Source: Chitinophaga pinensis
GTDB taxonomy: Bacteria > Bacteroidota > Bacteroidia > NS11-12g > UBA9320
Direction of reading: 5' to 3'
Length of the DNA stretch: 64,000 bases
NCBI GenBank assembly: GCA_945907065.1
Contig: CAMDSC010000005.1
Span: 1-64,000 of the forward strand
Below, in pieces: positions 16,400 through 24,644 of this stretch (position 1 is the stretch's first letter; every line of letters starts with the position of its first letter). A program made the translations under genes and the position numbers. Below the pieces are notes generated by a model. It did no database searches. It was not told the origin of the DNA and was given only the letters and a program-made list of their open reading frames with translations.

Positions 16400-17767
16400 T
16401 TACCCAATCGCATTTATCACATCCACCTTGGTAATAATGTGCCAGTTACCACCCATATCCATCATTAATACCGCTTGAGTTTGATTGCTGAATTGTGAAG
16501 AAACAAAATCGATGGCATCTGTTGATTTTACAATAGGAAACGATTCTTGCATGATGGTTTTTACAGGTTCATGCATAAGGTGACGGTTTTTCACCAATTG
16601 GGCAAACAGATTTCCGTCAACCAAACTTCCTGTAAATTCACCTTTGGCATTTTTTACAGGCAATTGCGAAATATTATAGCGTTGCATTAATTCAAACGCA
16701 TCCGAAATCATTTGGTCTTCATTGGCCGTTACCAATGGCAAATGACGGTGCGTTTCAATTAAATCAATGGCTTGCTTTTTAGGTTCAGGACTTATAAACC
16801 CTCTGTCACGCATCCAGTCATCGTTAAACATTTTACCCAAATAACGGGTACCGTGGTCGTGAAAAATAACAACCACCACATCCCCCTTTTTAAATTTATC
16901 AGCCATTTGAATTACTCCGGCCATAGCACTTCCAGCACTGTTTCCTGCAAATATTCCTTCCTCTCTTGGAATCCGACGTGTCATTATAGCGGCTTCCTTG
17001 TCAGTTACTTTTTCAAAATGGTCAATTAAAGTAAAATCAACATTTTCGGGTAAAAAGTCTTCCCCAATTCCTTCGGTGATGTAAGGGTAAATTTCATTCT
17101 TATCAAAAATACCCGTTTCCTTATATTTTTTAAAAACTGAACCGTAGGTATCAATACCCAAAATTTGAATATTTGGATTTTTTTCCTTTAAATATTTTGC
17201 GGTTCCACTTATGGTTCCTCCTGTTCCAACACCTACCACCAAGTGAGTAATTTTGCCTTCGGTTTGTTCCCATATTTCAGGCCCGGTTTGCTCATAGTGG
17301 GCTACTGAGTTACTTAAGTTATCGTATTGATTGGGTTTCCAAGCATTATGAATTTCTTTTTCCAAACGACTGGACACTGAATAATAAGAACGTGGGTCTT
17401 CAGGTTCCACATCTGTTGGGCAAACAATTACATCGGCCCCAAATGCTTTCAATGCATCTACTTTTTCTTTGCTTTGTTTGTCAGTAGTTGTAAAAATACA
17501 TTTATACCCTTTAATTACCGCAGCAATAGCCAATCCCATTCCGGTATTTCCACTTGTTCCTTCCACAATAGTTCCTCCGGGTTTAAGTTTACCTGATTTT
17601 TCAGCATCTTCTATCATCTTAAGAGCCATGCGGTCTTTGATGGAATTACCGGGGTTAAAAGTTTCTATTTTTGCCAAAACCAAAGCTGGAATGTCTTTGG
17701 TAATTTTGTTGATTTTCACCAATGGGGTGTTTCCAATGGTGTCTAATATAGTATTGCAATATTGCAT
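16400..17767 (-). CDS. Cystathionine beta-synthase with CBS domains
   Basis: The 455-residue protein joins a fold-II PLP enzyme to two CBS domains. The PLP lysine is K44 in NPGNSIKDRMALK, the phosphate-binding loop is GVGTGGTISG, and EGTSGNTGMG is the substrate loop. From about residue 335 two CBS modules follow (ISDAFELMQRYNISQLPV, then DAIDFVSSQFSNQ). The enzyme would condense serine and homocysteine to cystathionine, with the CBS pair probably regulatory. Plain cysteine synthases lack the CBS pair, which favours this call. The ATG lies only four bases after the -7 promoter element, so the transcript is probably leaderless. Confidence 0.92.
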   Translation of the reverse strand: MQYCNTILDTIGNTPLVKINKITKDIPALVLAKIETFNPGNSIKDRMALKMIEDAEKSGKLKPGGTIVEGTSGNTGMGLAIAAVIKGYKCIFTTTDKQSKEKVDALKAFGADVIVCPTDVEPEDPRSYYSVSSRLEKEIHNAWKPNQYDNLSNSVAHYEQTGPEIWEQTEGKITHLVVGVGTGGTISGTAKYLKEKNPNIQILGIDTYGSVFKKYKETGIFDKNEIYPYITEGIGEDFLPENVDFTLIDHFEKVTDKEAAIMTRRIPREEGIFAGNSAGSAMAGVIQMADKFKKGDVVVVIFHDHGTRYLGKMFNDDWMRDRGFISPEPKKQAIDLIETHRHLPLVTANEDQMISDAFELMQRYNISQLPVKNAKGEFTGSLVDGNLFAQLVKNRHLMHEPVKTIMQESFPIVKSTDAIDFVSSQFSNQTQAVLMMDMGGNWHIITKVDVINAIG

Positions 17768-17771
17768 GGCG

Positions 17772-17800
17772 CAAAGCTAACTAATTTGAAAATGAAACAA
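17772..17800 (-). promoter_or_regulatory. Full promoter of cystathionine beta-synthase gene
   Basis: On the minus strand TTG (17800-17798) is followed after 18 bases by TAGCTTTG (17779-17772), fitting TTG-N17-23-TAnnTTTG. Only four bases (CGCC) separate it from the ATG at 17767. Confidence 0.6.
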
Positions 17801-17822
17801 TTTGAAAATTTGAAAATGAAAC
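17783..17822. repeat. Tandem AATTTGAAAATGAAAC repeat
   Basis: AATTTGAAAATGAAAC at 17783-17798 recurs at 17807-17822 with a partial unit between. Such AT-rich tandem units are common between Bacteroidota genes. Here the repeat overlaps the spacer of the minus-strand promoter. Confidence 0.5.
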
Positions 17823-17885
17823 CAACAATTTATCAATTCAGCAATGTAACAATTAACTTAATTTTGAACCTCAAAAAAAATCAAT

Positions 17886-18788
17886 TTGTTCATTTCAGGA
17901 TTTACATTTATTCGCAATGCTTTAAAACTTGACTATCCAATAAAGGAAGCGATACTTTCTATTTTGCCTTTGTGCGATGAAGTGATAGTGGCAGTGGGTA
18001 ATTCGGATGATGAAACACGTGCCTATATTGAAAATATCGGGAGTGATAAAATCAAGATAATTGATACAGTTTGGGATGATTCATTGCGCAAAGGTGGTGT
18101 GGTGTTAGCTTTAGAAACAGATAAGGCTTTAGCTGCCATTAACCCTAAAGCAGATTGGTGTATTTATGTGCAGGGCGATGAATGCTATCATGAAAAAGAT
18201 TATCCAGCTATAAAAACTGCCATGGAAACTTGGAAAAATGATAAAGATGTAGAAGGTTTATTATTTAATTACAACCATTTTTATGGCTCTTACGATTATT
18301 TGGCTGATAGCCGTCGTTGGTACAGAAAGGAAATTCGAATTATAAAGAACAATAAAGGTATAAAATCCTGGAAAGATGCTCAAGGGTTTAGAATAAACGA
18401 ACGAAAACTAGGCGTTAAACCGGTTGATGCAACTATCTACCATTATGGATGGGTAAGACCACCAAAATATATGATGGCAAAAAATGTTGAAGCCAATAAA
18501 TACTGGCATTCGGATGAATATATTCAAAAAAAATATAACTCCGAAAAAGATTTTGACTATTCTGAAATTGATTCAATAAAGCGCTTTCAAGGCTCACATC
18601 CAGAGGTAATGCATGAGCGAATCCATTATATTAATTGGACTTTTGACCGCGATCCAAAAGTTAAAAACTTTACTTTAAAAAAAAGAATTTTATACCTAAT
18701 CGAAAAATACACGGGCTGGCGAGTAGGTGAATATAAAAATTATAAAATTATATATTTAGCCAAAGTCGAGGGGTTGGATTATTACTAA
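17886..18788 (+). CDS. Family-2-type glycosyltransferase
   Basis: The 300-residue soluble protein begins with a TTG at 17886, and the domain starts at once (MFISGFTFIRNALKLDYPI). It has a GT-A Rossmann core: ILPLCDEVIVAVGNSDDETR for nucleotide-sugar binding and ADWCIYVQGDECYHE as the DxD-like centre. C-terminal sequence rich in Tyr and Trp (ATIYHYGWVRPPKYM) completes it. It probably adds a sugar to a surface polysaccharide or lipid; donor and acceptor are unknown. A -7 element (TAATTTTG, 17859-17866) lies 19 bases upstream. Two membrane-protein genes follow closely on the same strand. Confidence 0.8.
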   Translation: MFISGFTFIRNALKLDYPIKEAILSILPLCDEVIVAVGNSDDETRAYIENIGSDKIKIIDTVWDDSLRKGGVVLALETDKALAAINPKADWCIYVQGDECYHEKDYPAIKTAMETWKNDKDVEGLLFNYNHFYGSYDYLADSRRWYRKEIRIIKNNKGIKSWKDAQGFRINERKLGVKPVDATIYHYGWVRPPKYMMAKNVEANKYWHSDEYIQKKYNSEKDFDYSEIDSIKRFQGSHPEVMHERIHYINWTFDRDPKVKNFTLKKRILYLIEKYTGWRVGEYKNYKIIYLAKVEGLDYY

Positions 18789-18804
18789 AAAAACTTAAAA
18801 TTAA

Positions 18805-19074
18805 GTGATTGAAATACTTTTTAAAATAACAAAACTGATAGCAGCTCTTTCATTACAATTGCTATCATTTTCTCTACTTATATGGGGATTTAACCTTAGA
18901 CCACACTTTTCAGCAATGAATATTGCTTTGTTTTGCGGCGTATGCCTATTGGTATATTTATTTGTTAGTTATTCACTTTCATTATTCAAACAGGTTTTTA
19001 ATCAAAAAAAGACAATTCACAATCCTGACGTACTGGATGAGGACGAAATATTAAAACATAAAAATCATGATTAA
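18805..19074 (+). CDS. Small two-helix membrane protein
   Basis: From GTG at 18805 the product is 89 residues with hydrophobic segments at about 8-27 and 35-58 and an acidic/basic hydrophilic tail (VLDEDEILKHKNHD). I do not recognise a family. It overlaps the next membrane gene by 8 bases, suggesting the two are translated together. Confidence 0.5.
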   Translation: MIEILFKITKLIAALSLQLLSFSLLIWGFNLRPHFSAMNIALFCGVCLLVYLFVSYSLSLFKQVFNQKKTIHNPDVLDEDEILKHKNHD

Positions 19075-19903
19075 CACACAATTCAAAATCCAACCTGTTG
19101 CAGCTTTTTATAGGCTACTAGCTAAAAGCTTTATATTTATTTTAATAGTTTCACTGGTATTGTCAACCATTAGTTTTATTGTTTTAAAAATAAGCTTGAC
19201 CCATTCTTTAGGACCCGAAGGCATAAAAGAAATGGCACAACTTATTGAAGAACCATCTACTGATATGATGGAACAATCGAAAGCTATGCAAACTTTTGTT
19301 TTAAAACATCCTTCTTTGGTTTCACTAATTTTTGGAGCATTAATACTTTCATTATTTTTTATAAGCTATTTATTTTTTACAACCCAACATTTTTTAAAAA
19401 ACATGTCATTAGGTATAAAAAACAAACTATCGTTACTCCTAATCCCTAATCATAGCTATTTTAGAATTTTATTATTTCTACTATTAATTAGTGGATTTTT
19501 AACTTTCGCAAGTGGCTTTATTGCCATCAGTATTGCAGCTAATCCTATTATGGGTATAATTGCCGGCTTATTTATTGGGTCATTATTTGTTCGCAATTGT
19601 TTACTTATTCCAGGATTGATTATTGGTGAAATGAATTTTTCAGATTCGATTAAATATTCATTTCAGACCATCACCCTTGGGAGAGCCTTTAAAATTGCAA
19701 TTTTTGGATCTCTGATTTTTCTAGTGCTTTCTTTTATTCTTTCAGCTTTAGTATATTTTCCATCGCTAATAGTTAAAACTGCTTCAGCTAAAATGTACTT
19801 CAATATTGTAGTCTTTTATCTTCAAATTGGATGCGTTTCTGTTGGCCTTAAAGCTTTATTTTTAAGGTATGGCAACTTTGAAGAAGAAAAAATTGCGGAA
19901 TGA
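19067..19903 (+). CDS. Polytopic membrane protein of unknown function
   Basis: The 278-residue protein has about six hydrophobic segments (near residues 20-45, 86-108, 130-150, 155-180, 210-235 and 242-265), with a polar stretch at 50-80. The layout (long loop after helix one, then paired helices and a hydrophobic C-terminal hairpin) resembles general integral-membrane families of the DUF975/glycerophosphoryl-diester-phosphodiesterase-membrane type, but I cannot assign it. It is coupled to the preceding small gene by an 8-base overlap. Confidence 0.6.
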   Translation: MINTQFKIQPVAAFYRLLAKSFIFILIVSLVLSTISFIVLKISLTHSLGPEGIKEMAQLIEEPSTDMMEQSKAMQTFVLKHPSLVSLIFGALILSLFFISYLFFTTQHFLKNMSLGIKNKLSLLLIPNHSYFRILLFLLLISGFLTFASGFIAISIAANPIMGIIAGLFIGSLFVRNCLLIPGLIIGEMNFSDSIKYSFQTITLGRAFKIAIFGSLIFLVLSFILSALVYFPSLIVKTASAKMYFNIVVFYLQIGCVSVGLKALFLRYGNFEEEKIAE

Positions 19904-19970
19904 TGCCATAAGTATCTTGTTCATTTGTTTTTTTTAGCATAAAATTGTATCCATAAATCATAAATAGAAA

Positions 19971-20510
19971 ATGAAAAAATTATTACTTATTCTTTTATTA
20001 GCGGCAGCAGCCATCCCTTTTCAAAATTGCAGTAAAACTCCACCGGACGATCCTCCGATAATTGTTGACACAACCAAAAAAACTAATAATCCTATCAATA
20101 GCTTTAAATTTAATAACATCACTACATATAATTTAGCTTGGGATAGTACTAATATGTTTGGTACTTATAGAGTTGGTAGTGATCAAACTAATATAGTAGT
20201 AGAAGGATATTCAGGAAGTAATTACGCTACATTTAATTTAAGATTCCCTGGAAAAGCATTAGGAACGTATAAATTTACGATAGATAATACAGTAAATGTG
20301 GAAGTAAATACGGGTACAGGAGTTAAAGAAAAACAATATCGCTGGGAAGATGCTGCAGGAAGGGATATGATTATTAATGTTACAAAATATGACCCTGTTG
20401 GTGGACATATAAAAGGTACTTTTTCTGCTAATTTGCAAGAAGCAGGAAGTATAACAACTGGTAATATAAGTGCTGGAGCATTCGAAGTTTATCGTTCAGC
20501 TGACGAATAA
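19971..20510 (+). CDS. Lipoprotein, function unknown
   Basis: The 179-residue product has a lipoprotein signal (KKLLLILLLAAAAIPFQNC, Cys at residue 20) followed by a Pro/Asp-rich spacer (SKTPPDDPPIIVDTTKK). The globular part is a small beta-rich domain (FKFNNITTYNLAWDSTNMFG, then KGTFSANLQ) of the kind found in Bacteroidota lipoproteins of the DUF6252-like group; this assignment is uncertain. A strong terminator follows 20 bases after the stop, so it forms the end of its transcript. Confidence 0.65.
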   Translation: MKKLLLILLLAAAAIPFQNCSKTPPDDPPIIVDTTKKTNNPINSFKFNNITTYNLAWDSTNMFGTYRVGSDQTNIVVEGYSGSNYATFNLRFPGKALGTYKFTIDNTVNVEVNTGTGVKEKQYRWEDAAGRDMIINVTKYDPVGGHIKGTFSANLQEAGSITTGNISAGAFEVYRSADE

Positions 20511-20530
20511 TAAAAATATTTAAAATATTA

Positions 20531-20560
20531 AAACCCGGTTTTAAAAAGCCGGGTTTTTTT
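20531..20560 (+). terminator. Rho-independent terminator after lipoprotein gene
   Basis: AAACCCGG (20531-20538) pairs with CCGGGTTT (20549-20556) around a ten-base loop, followed by an unbroken T-run to 20560. Confidence 0.85.
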
Positions 20561-20561
20561 A

Positions 20562-20595
20562 TTGTTTAAAAAATTTGAATAAGAAACTATTTTTG
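20562..20595 (+). promoter_or_regulatory. fabG promoter
   Basis: TTG at 20562-20564 and TATTTTTG at 20588-20595 are 23 bases apart, at the upper end of the usual spacing. The fabG ATG follows 11 bases later. Confidence 0.45.
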
Positions 20596-20606
20596 CAACA
20601 ATTATT

Positions 20607-21356
20607 ATGAAATTATTAGAAGGAAAAACCGCCCTGATAACAGGAGCATCAAGAGGAATTGGCAAAGGAATAGCAGAAAAATTTGCTGAACATGGTGCTA
20701 ACATAGCTTTTACATTTGCCAGTTCGATAGATAGTGCTCGGGCACTTGAGAATGAACTTTCCACTAAATATGGAATAAAAGTAAAAGGTTACCAATCCAA
20801 TGCCGCAGTATTTAAAGAAGCTAATGACTTAGTCGAAGCAATAGGAAAAGACTTTGGCGATTTTGATATATTAGTAAACAATGCAGGGATAACACGCGAC
20901 AATTTGCTGATGCGAATGAGTGAAGAACAATGGGATGAAGTAATAGATGTAAACCTAAAATCGGTTTTTAATTTAACTAAAGCCTCAGTCCGTAATTTTT
21001 TAAAATTAAAACGCGGTTCAATAATTAATATGTCATCCGTGGTTGGGGTTACAGGCAATGCCGGACAATCCAATTACTCGGCTTCCAAAGCCGGAATTTT
21101 AGGATTTAGTAAATCTGTAGCCAAGGAATTGGGCTCTCGCAATATTCGTTGCAATATAATAACACCGGGTTTTATACAAACTGAAATGACCCATCAATTG
21201 GGCGAAGATGTAATGAAAACCTGGATGGAACAGATACCTTTAAAACGTGGTGGAACTGTAGATGATGTTGCCAACTTAACCGTTTTTTTAGCCTCAGATA
21301 TGTCAACTTACATTACTGGCCAGGTAATTAGTGTGTGTGGTGGAATGGTCATGTAA
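20607..21356 (+). CDS. fabG: 3-oxoacyl-ACP reductase
   Basis: This 249-residue classical SDR enzyme reduces 3-ketoacyl-ACP with NADPH in fatty-acid elongation. The cofactor loop is TGASRGIGKG, NNAGITRDNLLMRM is the typical FabG core, and the catalytic triad is in INMSSVVG (Ser) and YSASKAG (Tyr, Lys). The C-terminus ISVCGGMVM matches FabG, where GGM is usual. The length is standard. A lipoprotein gene follows after 28 bases and may share the transcript, although no functional link is apparent. Confidence 0.92.
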   Translation: MKLLEGKTALITGASRGIGKGIAEKFAEHGANIAFTFASSIDSARALENELSTKYGIKVKGYQSNAAVFKEANDLVEAIGKDFGDFDILVNNAGITRDNLLMRMSEEQWDEVIDVNLKSVFNLTKASVRNFLKLKRGSIINMSSVVGVTGNAGQSNYSASKAGILGFSKSVAKELGSRNIRCNIITPGFIQTEMTHQLGEDVMKTWMEQIPLKRGGTVDDVANLTVFLASDMSTYITGQVISVCGGMVM

Positions 21357-21384
21357 ACTAAAAGTTAAAACTATAAAATTTAGA

Positions 21385-22197
21385 ATGAGTCGCTTGATTA
21401 ATAATTTAGTATTTGGAACCCTGCTTTCTGTATTAACAATAGCCTGCACTTCCAAAAAAGAAAAATTAGCCAAATCCATTTATGAACTGGAAATTTCTGA
21501 TTCATCATCCACTCCAAACGGGATGAATAATTTGGCAGATTTGTACTTTGATTTTGCCAAAAATTTCACAAAAGATTCTATTGCTGAGCGCTATTTATTC
21601 AAAGCGTTTATGTTTAAATATATAACCCAAAATTGGGATGATGCTATAAAGTTTGCCAATTATTACAAATCTACATACGCCATAAATGAAAATACTCATA
21701 GTATTAATTTAAAATTAGCTGATTTATACAATACCGGGAAAAATAATCAAGATTCAGCCATTCATTATTATTTATTGGCCGATGGAAAAGCCCAATTTTC
21801 AACGGATGAAAAAAGACATGGGGCAAAAACTCTTGAAAAATTTGCTTTAGCAAAACCAAATTCGGACAAAAGTGCAAAATGCTTTTATACTGCCGCTAAG
21901 CTTTACCAAACTGCAAATGACTATGGCGATGCAGCGCGATTATATGATGAAGTAACTACCAAATATCCTAATTATGAAAAAAGTCCGGATGCCTTAATGG
22001 CTGCTGGTTTTATTTATTGGGATAATTTAAAAGAACCTGAAAAAGCTAAATTTTATTACAAACAATTGGTTGAAAAATATCCAACTCACCCTTTGGCCAA
22101 AGAGGCTCAAACTTTATTATCGGAAAATATTTTGACAATGACAGATTTGGAACTTTCAGAATATTTGATGAAAAAAAATAAAGAAAAAGCTAAGTAG
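21385..22197 (+). CDS. TPR-like lipoprotein
   Basis: A frame is open from 21331, but the lipoprotein signal (MSRLINNLVFGTLLSVLTIAC) begins at ATG 21385, giving 270 residues. The remainder is helical and looks like four to five tetratricopeptide units (DYGDAARLYDEVTTKYPNYE; EKAKFYYKQLVEKYPTHPLA). Spacing and periodicity recall BamD/YbgF-type scaffolds, but the fold is too generic to name a function. It follows fabG by 28 bases and ends at a bidirectional terminator. Confidence 0.75.
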   Translation: MSRLINNLVFGTLLSVLTIACTSKKEKLAKSIYELEISDSSSTPNGMNNLADLYFDFAKNFTKDSIAERYLFKAFMFKYITQNWDDAIKFANYYKSTYAINENTHSINLKLADLYNTGKNNQDSAIHYYLLADGKAQFSTDEKRHGAKTLEKFALAKPNSDKSAKCFYTAAKLYQTANDYGDAARLYDEVTTKYPNYEKSPDALMAAGFIYWDNLKEPEKAKFYYKQLVEKYPTHPLAKEAQTLLSENILTMTDLELSEYLMKKNKEKAK

Positions 22198-22213
22198 AAA
22201 TTTTCAAAGCATA

Positions 22214-22251
22214 AAAAAAAGCTTCGTGTTTTGTAATACGAAGCTTTTTTT
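22214..22251. terminator. Bidirectional terminator
   Basis: A 14-bp stem with arms at 22214-22227 and 22238-22251 (core GCTTCGT/ACGAAGC) is flanked by A and T runs. It serves both the TPR lipoprotein (+) and the thioredoxin-like gene (-). Confidence 0.85.
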
Positions 22252-22271
22252 ATTTAAAACATTTGTTATTG

Positions 22272-22781
22272 TTATTTAGCCAATTCAGCAATCTTTTTTT
22301 CAAGTTCTAATTCGTCACCTTCCAAATAACCAGTATGAGTGTATACAATTTTACCCTCCTTGTCTAGTAAAAAAGTGGTTGGAGGGTTAGTAACATTCAA
22401 AGCTCTTCGCAAATCGCTGTTATTATCCATCAACACATCATACGTCCAGTTTTTGCTAGTAACATATGGCTTTACTTTGGCTAATGTTCTACTATCATCA
22501 ACCGATACCGCAATTAATCGCATTTTATATTTTTCTTGCCACTCTGCATACACATTATCAATATTTGACAACTCCACTAAGCAAGGTTTGCACCAAGTGG
22601 CAAAAAATGAAACCACGGTAATTTGCCCTTTAGTAACATACTCAGCAAAATTAACAGGCTGCCCGTTAAGGTCTTTTACTAATACCGATGGAAGTGAATT
22701 GGATTTAGCGGTGTCAGAATCTAAAGCATTTGCAAAGGCTGCAAAACACAAAATAAGCGAAAGGGTAAATAGTTTTTTCAT
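22272..22781 (-). CDS. TlpA-like periplasmic thioredoxin
   Basis: The 169-residue protein has a signal peptide ending near FANALDS and a thioredoxin/AhpC-TSA domain. The redox motif is FFATWCKPCLVEL, the cis-Pro loop is NPPTTFLLDKEGKIV, and the family-typical insertion lies between. It probably reduces or exchanges disulfides in the periplasm, for instance in cytochrome c maturation. No partner gene adjoins it. The frame is intact. Confidence 0.88.
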   Translation of the reverse strand: MKKLFTLSLILCFAAFANALDSDTAKSNSLPSVLVKDLNGQPVNFAEYVTKGQITVVSFFATWCKPCLVELSNIDNVYAEWQEKYKMRLIAVSVDDSRTLAKVKPYVTSKNWTYDVLMDNNSDLRRALNVTNPPTTFLLDKEGKIVYTHTGYLEGDELELEKKIAELAK

Positions 22782-22861
22782 AAATTCATTTTTTATTATT
22801 TTACAATTGTGGTGCCAAAGGTAATTTATTTTTAGATTTTAGAAATATGAATTTGCTTACC

Positions 22862-22869
22862 TAATTTTG
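22862..22869 (+). promoter_or_regulatory. -7 element of ddl
   Basis: TAATTTTG ends ten bases before the ddl ATG at 22880, again predicting a very short leader. Confidence 0.4.
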
Positions 22870-22879
22870 CGAAGTATAA

Positions 22880-23878
22880 ATGGATAAAATCAATATAGCA
22901 TTACTCACAGGCGGTTTTTCAGCCGAATCTAATATTTCATTGCTCAGTGCCCATAAGGTGTATGAGTGGATTGACAAATCTATTTATAACGTTTGGCTTA
23001 TTCATATAACTATAGAAGATTGGTTTTATACCTTTGACGATGGCTCGGTTGCCTCAATAAACAAAAACGATTTTTCGTTAAACATGCCTACTGGTAAAGT
23101 CAATTTTCAGTTAGCAGCTTTCTTTCCATTGCATGGCCCACCGGCTGAAGATGGAAAAATTCAAGGCTATTTTGATATGATTAATATTCCTTACACCGGT
23201 TGCGGGGTTTTGGCTTCTGCCATTAGTTTTGATAAAGCAGCTTGCAAAGTTTTTTTAGAAAAAACTGAAGTTGCTATGGCTAAATCGGTTTTATGTATAG
23301 ATAAAAATTTAGTAGCCAACCATGTTTTAGAAATCAGCAGTCACCTATTGTTACCGGTATTTGTAAAACCTAATAAAAATGGTTCTAGCTATGGAGTTAC
23401 CAAGGTTCATAAATTAGAAGAATTGGAAACGGCCTTACAAAAAGCTTTTAATTTTGATGATGAAGTGATTGTTGAAGAATTTATTGCAGGCCGTGAATTT
23501 TCTTGCGGTGTATATGAATTAGAAGGAAAAACTGTGGCTTTACCTCCTACCGAAATTATTAGCCAAACGGATTTTTTTGATTACGAAGCTAAATATTTAG
23601 GTAAATCAAATGAAGTAACTCCGGCAGATTTAACCAAAGAACAAACTTTAGAAATTCAGCATTGGTCAAAAAAAGTATTTATAGCTTTGGGTTGCAAAAC
23701 GCTATCGCGAATTGACTTTATATTGAATGGATCTACTTTTTATTTTTTGGAAGCCAATACTACTCCAGGCATGACCAACGAAAGTTTGGTGCCACAGCAA
23801 GTTAGGGCTGCCGGAATGAATGTGGCCTGGTTTATTAACAGCCTAATAGCCGAACGCTTGAAGGCTGTGACAAATTGA
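22880..23878 (+). CDS. ddl: D-alanine--D-alanine ligase
   Basis: The 332-residue ATP-grasp enzyme forms D-Ala-D-Ala for peptidoglycan. Seen are the N-terminal LLTGGFSAESNISLLSA, FPLHGPPAEDGKIQGYFDM, YTGCGVLASAISFDK, the ATP-grasp loop KPNKNGSSYGVTKV, VEEFIAGREFSCGV, and the C-terminal LEANTTPGMTNESLVPQQ. All ligand-binding blocks are intact. A PASTA-domain gene follows after 51 bases; this ddl-PASTA order is common in Bacteroidota and links both to the cell wall. Confidence 0.95.
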   Translation: MDKINIALLTGGFSAESNISLLSAHKVYEWIDKSIYNVWLIHITIEDWFYTFDDGSVASINKNDFSLNMPTGKVNFQLAAFFPLHGPPAEDGKIQGYFDMINIPYTGCGVLASAISFDKAACKVFLEKTEVAMAKSVLCIDKNLVANHVLEISSHLLLPVFVKPNKNGSSYGVTKVHKLEELETALQKAFNFDDEVIVEEFIAGREFSCGVYELEGKTVALPPTEIISQTDFFDYEAKYLGKSNEVTPADLTKEQTLEIQHWSKKVFIALGCKTLSRIDFILNGSTFYFLEANTTPGMTNESLVPQQVRAAGMNVAWFINSLIAERLKAVTN

Positions 23879-23929
23879 TTAATTTTGTGGCTTAATAATT
23901 AAAGAAGATTTAAGTTGAATAAATCGTAA

Positions 23930-24565
23930 ATGGTAAACGGAATCTGGTTAATAGTAAAAAACATGTTGTTGATGCTTCTGGTACTAGTGGGTATTGGTAT
24001 TGTAGCATTTTTTGTTATTAATATATACACCCGTAAAGGACAAACTGAAGAAGTACCTAAAGTTACAGGCATGACCATTGAAAAAGCTATTCAGGTGCTA
24101 GAAGAAAATGATTTAGATTATTTTATTTCTGATTCGGTTTTTAATGATGATGCTCCACGCAATAGTGTTATGGATCAAAGCCCTGCGGCAATGAGTACAG
24201 TAAAAAAAGGTAGAAAAATATATTTAACCATTAATTCATTAGATGTACCGGAAGTAGAAATGCCAGATATTGCAGGAAAAATGAGTTTTGAACAAGCTAA
24301 AAAAACTTTGGAAGGAAAAGGATTAGTAGTAGGTAATGTTACTAAACAGCCCGACCCGTCAATAACTTCAGCAGCTGATATGCCAGTATTTGAGCAACTT
24401 TATAGGGGAGAACCTATATCGCCAGGAACTAAAGTGAAGCGAAAATCAAAAATAGATTTAGTAGTTGGGGTAATGGAAAACCAAAGCGATACTTCCCAAA
24501 TCCTTTTAGATACCTTACCATTTAATCCACCACCAAGTGATTCGCCCGATGGAATAGATAATTAA
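23930..24565 (+). CDS. Membrane-anchored PASTA-domain protein
   Basis: The 211-residue protein has one membrane helix (about residues 10-31) and an extracytoplasmic part with two PASTA domains, VPKVTGMTIEKAIQVLEEND and MPDIAGKMSFEQAKKTLEGK, each followed by a VKKGxKI-like end. The tail is Pro/Ser/Asp rich. PASTA domains bind cell-wall peptides or muropeptides in kinases and penicillin-binding proteins; here no kinase or transpeptidase is fused. Its neighbour ddl suggests a peptidoglycan-related role. Confidence 0.88.
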   Translation: MVNGIWLIVKNMLLMLLVLVGIGIVAFFVINIYTRKGQTEEVPKVTGMTIEKAIQVLEENDLDYFISDSVFNDDAPRNSVMDQSPAAMSTVKKGRKIYLTINSLDVPEVEMPDIAGKMSFEQAKKTLEGKGLVVGNVTKQPDPSITSAADMPVFEQLYRGEPISPGTKVKRKSKIDLVVGVMENQSDTSQILLDTLPFNPPPSDSPDGIDN

Positions 24566-24644
24566 ACTTTTTACACTTTATCACTTTTGCAAAGCAATTA
24601 TAACTTTATATTCACGTTTTAAAATCAAAATAACACTTCCCCTC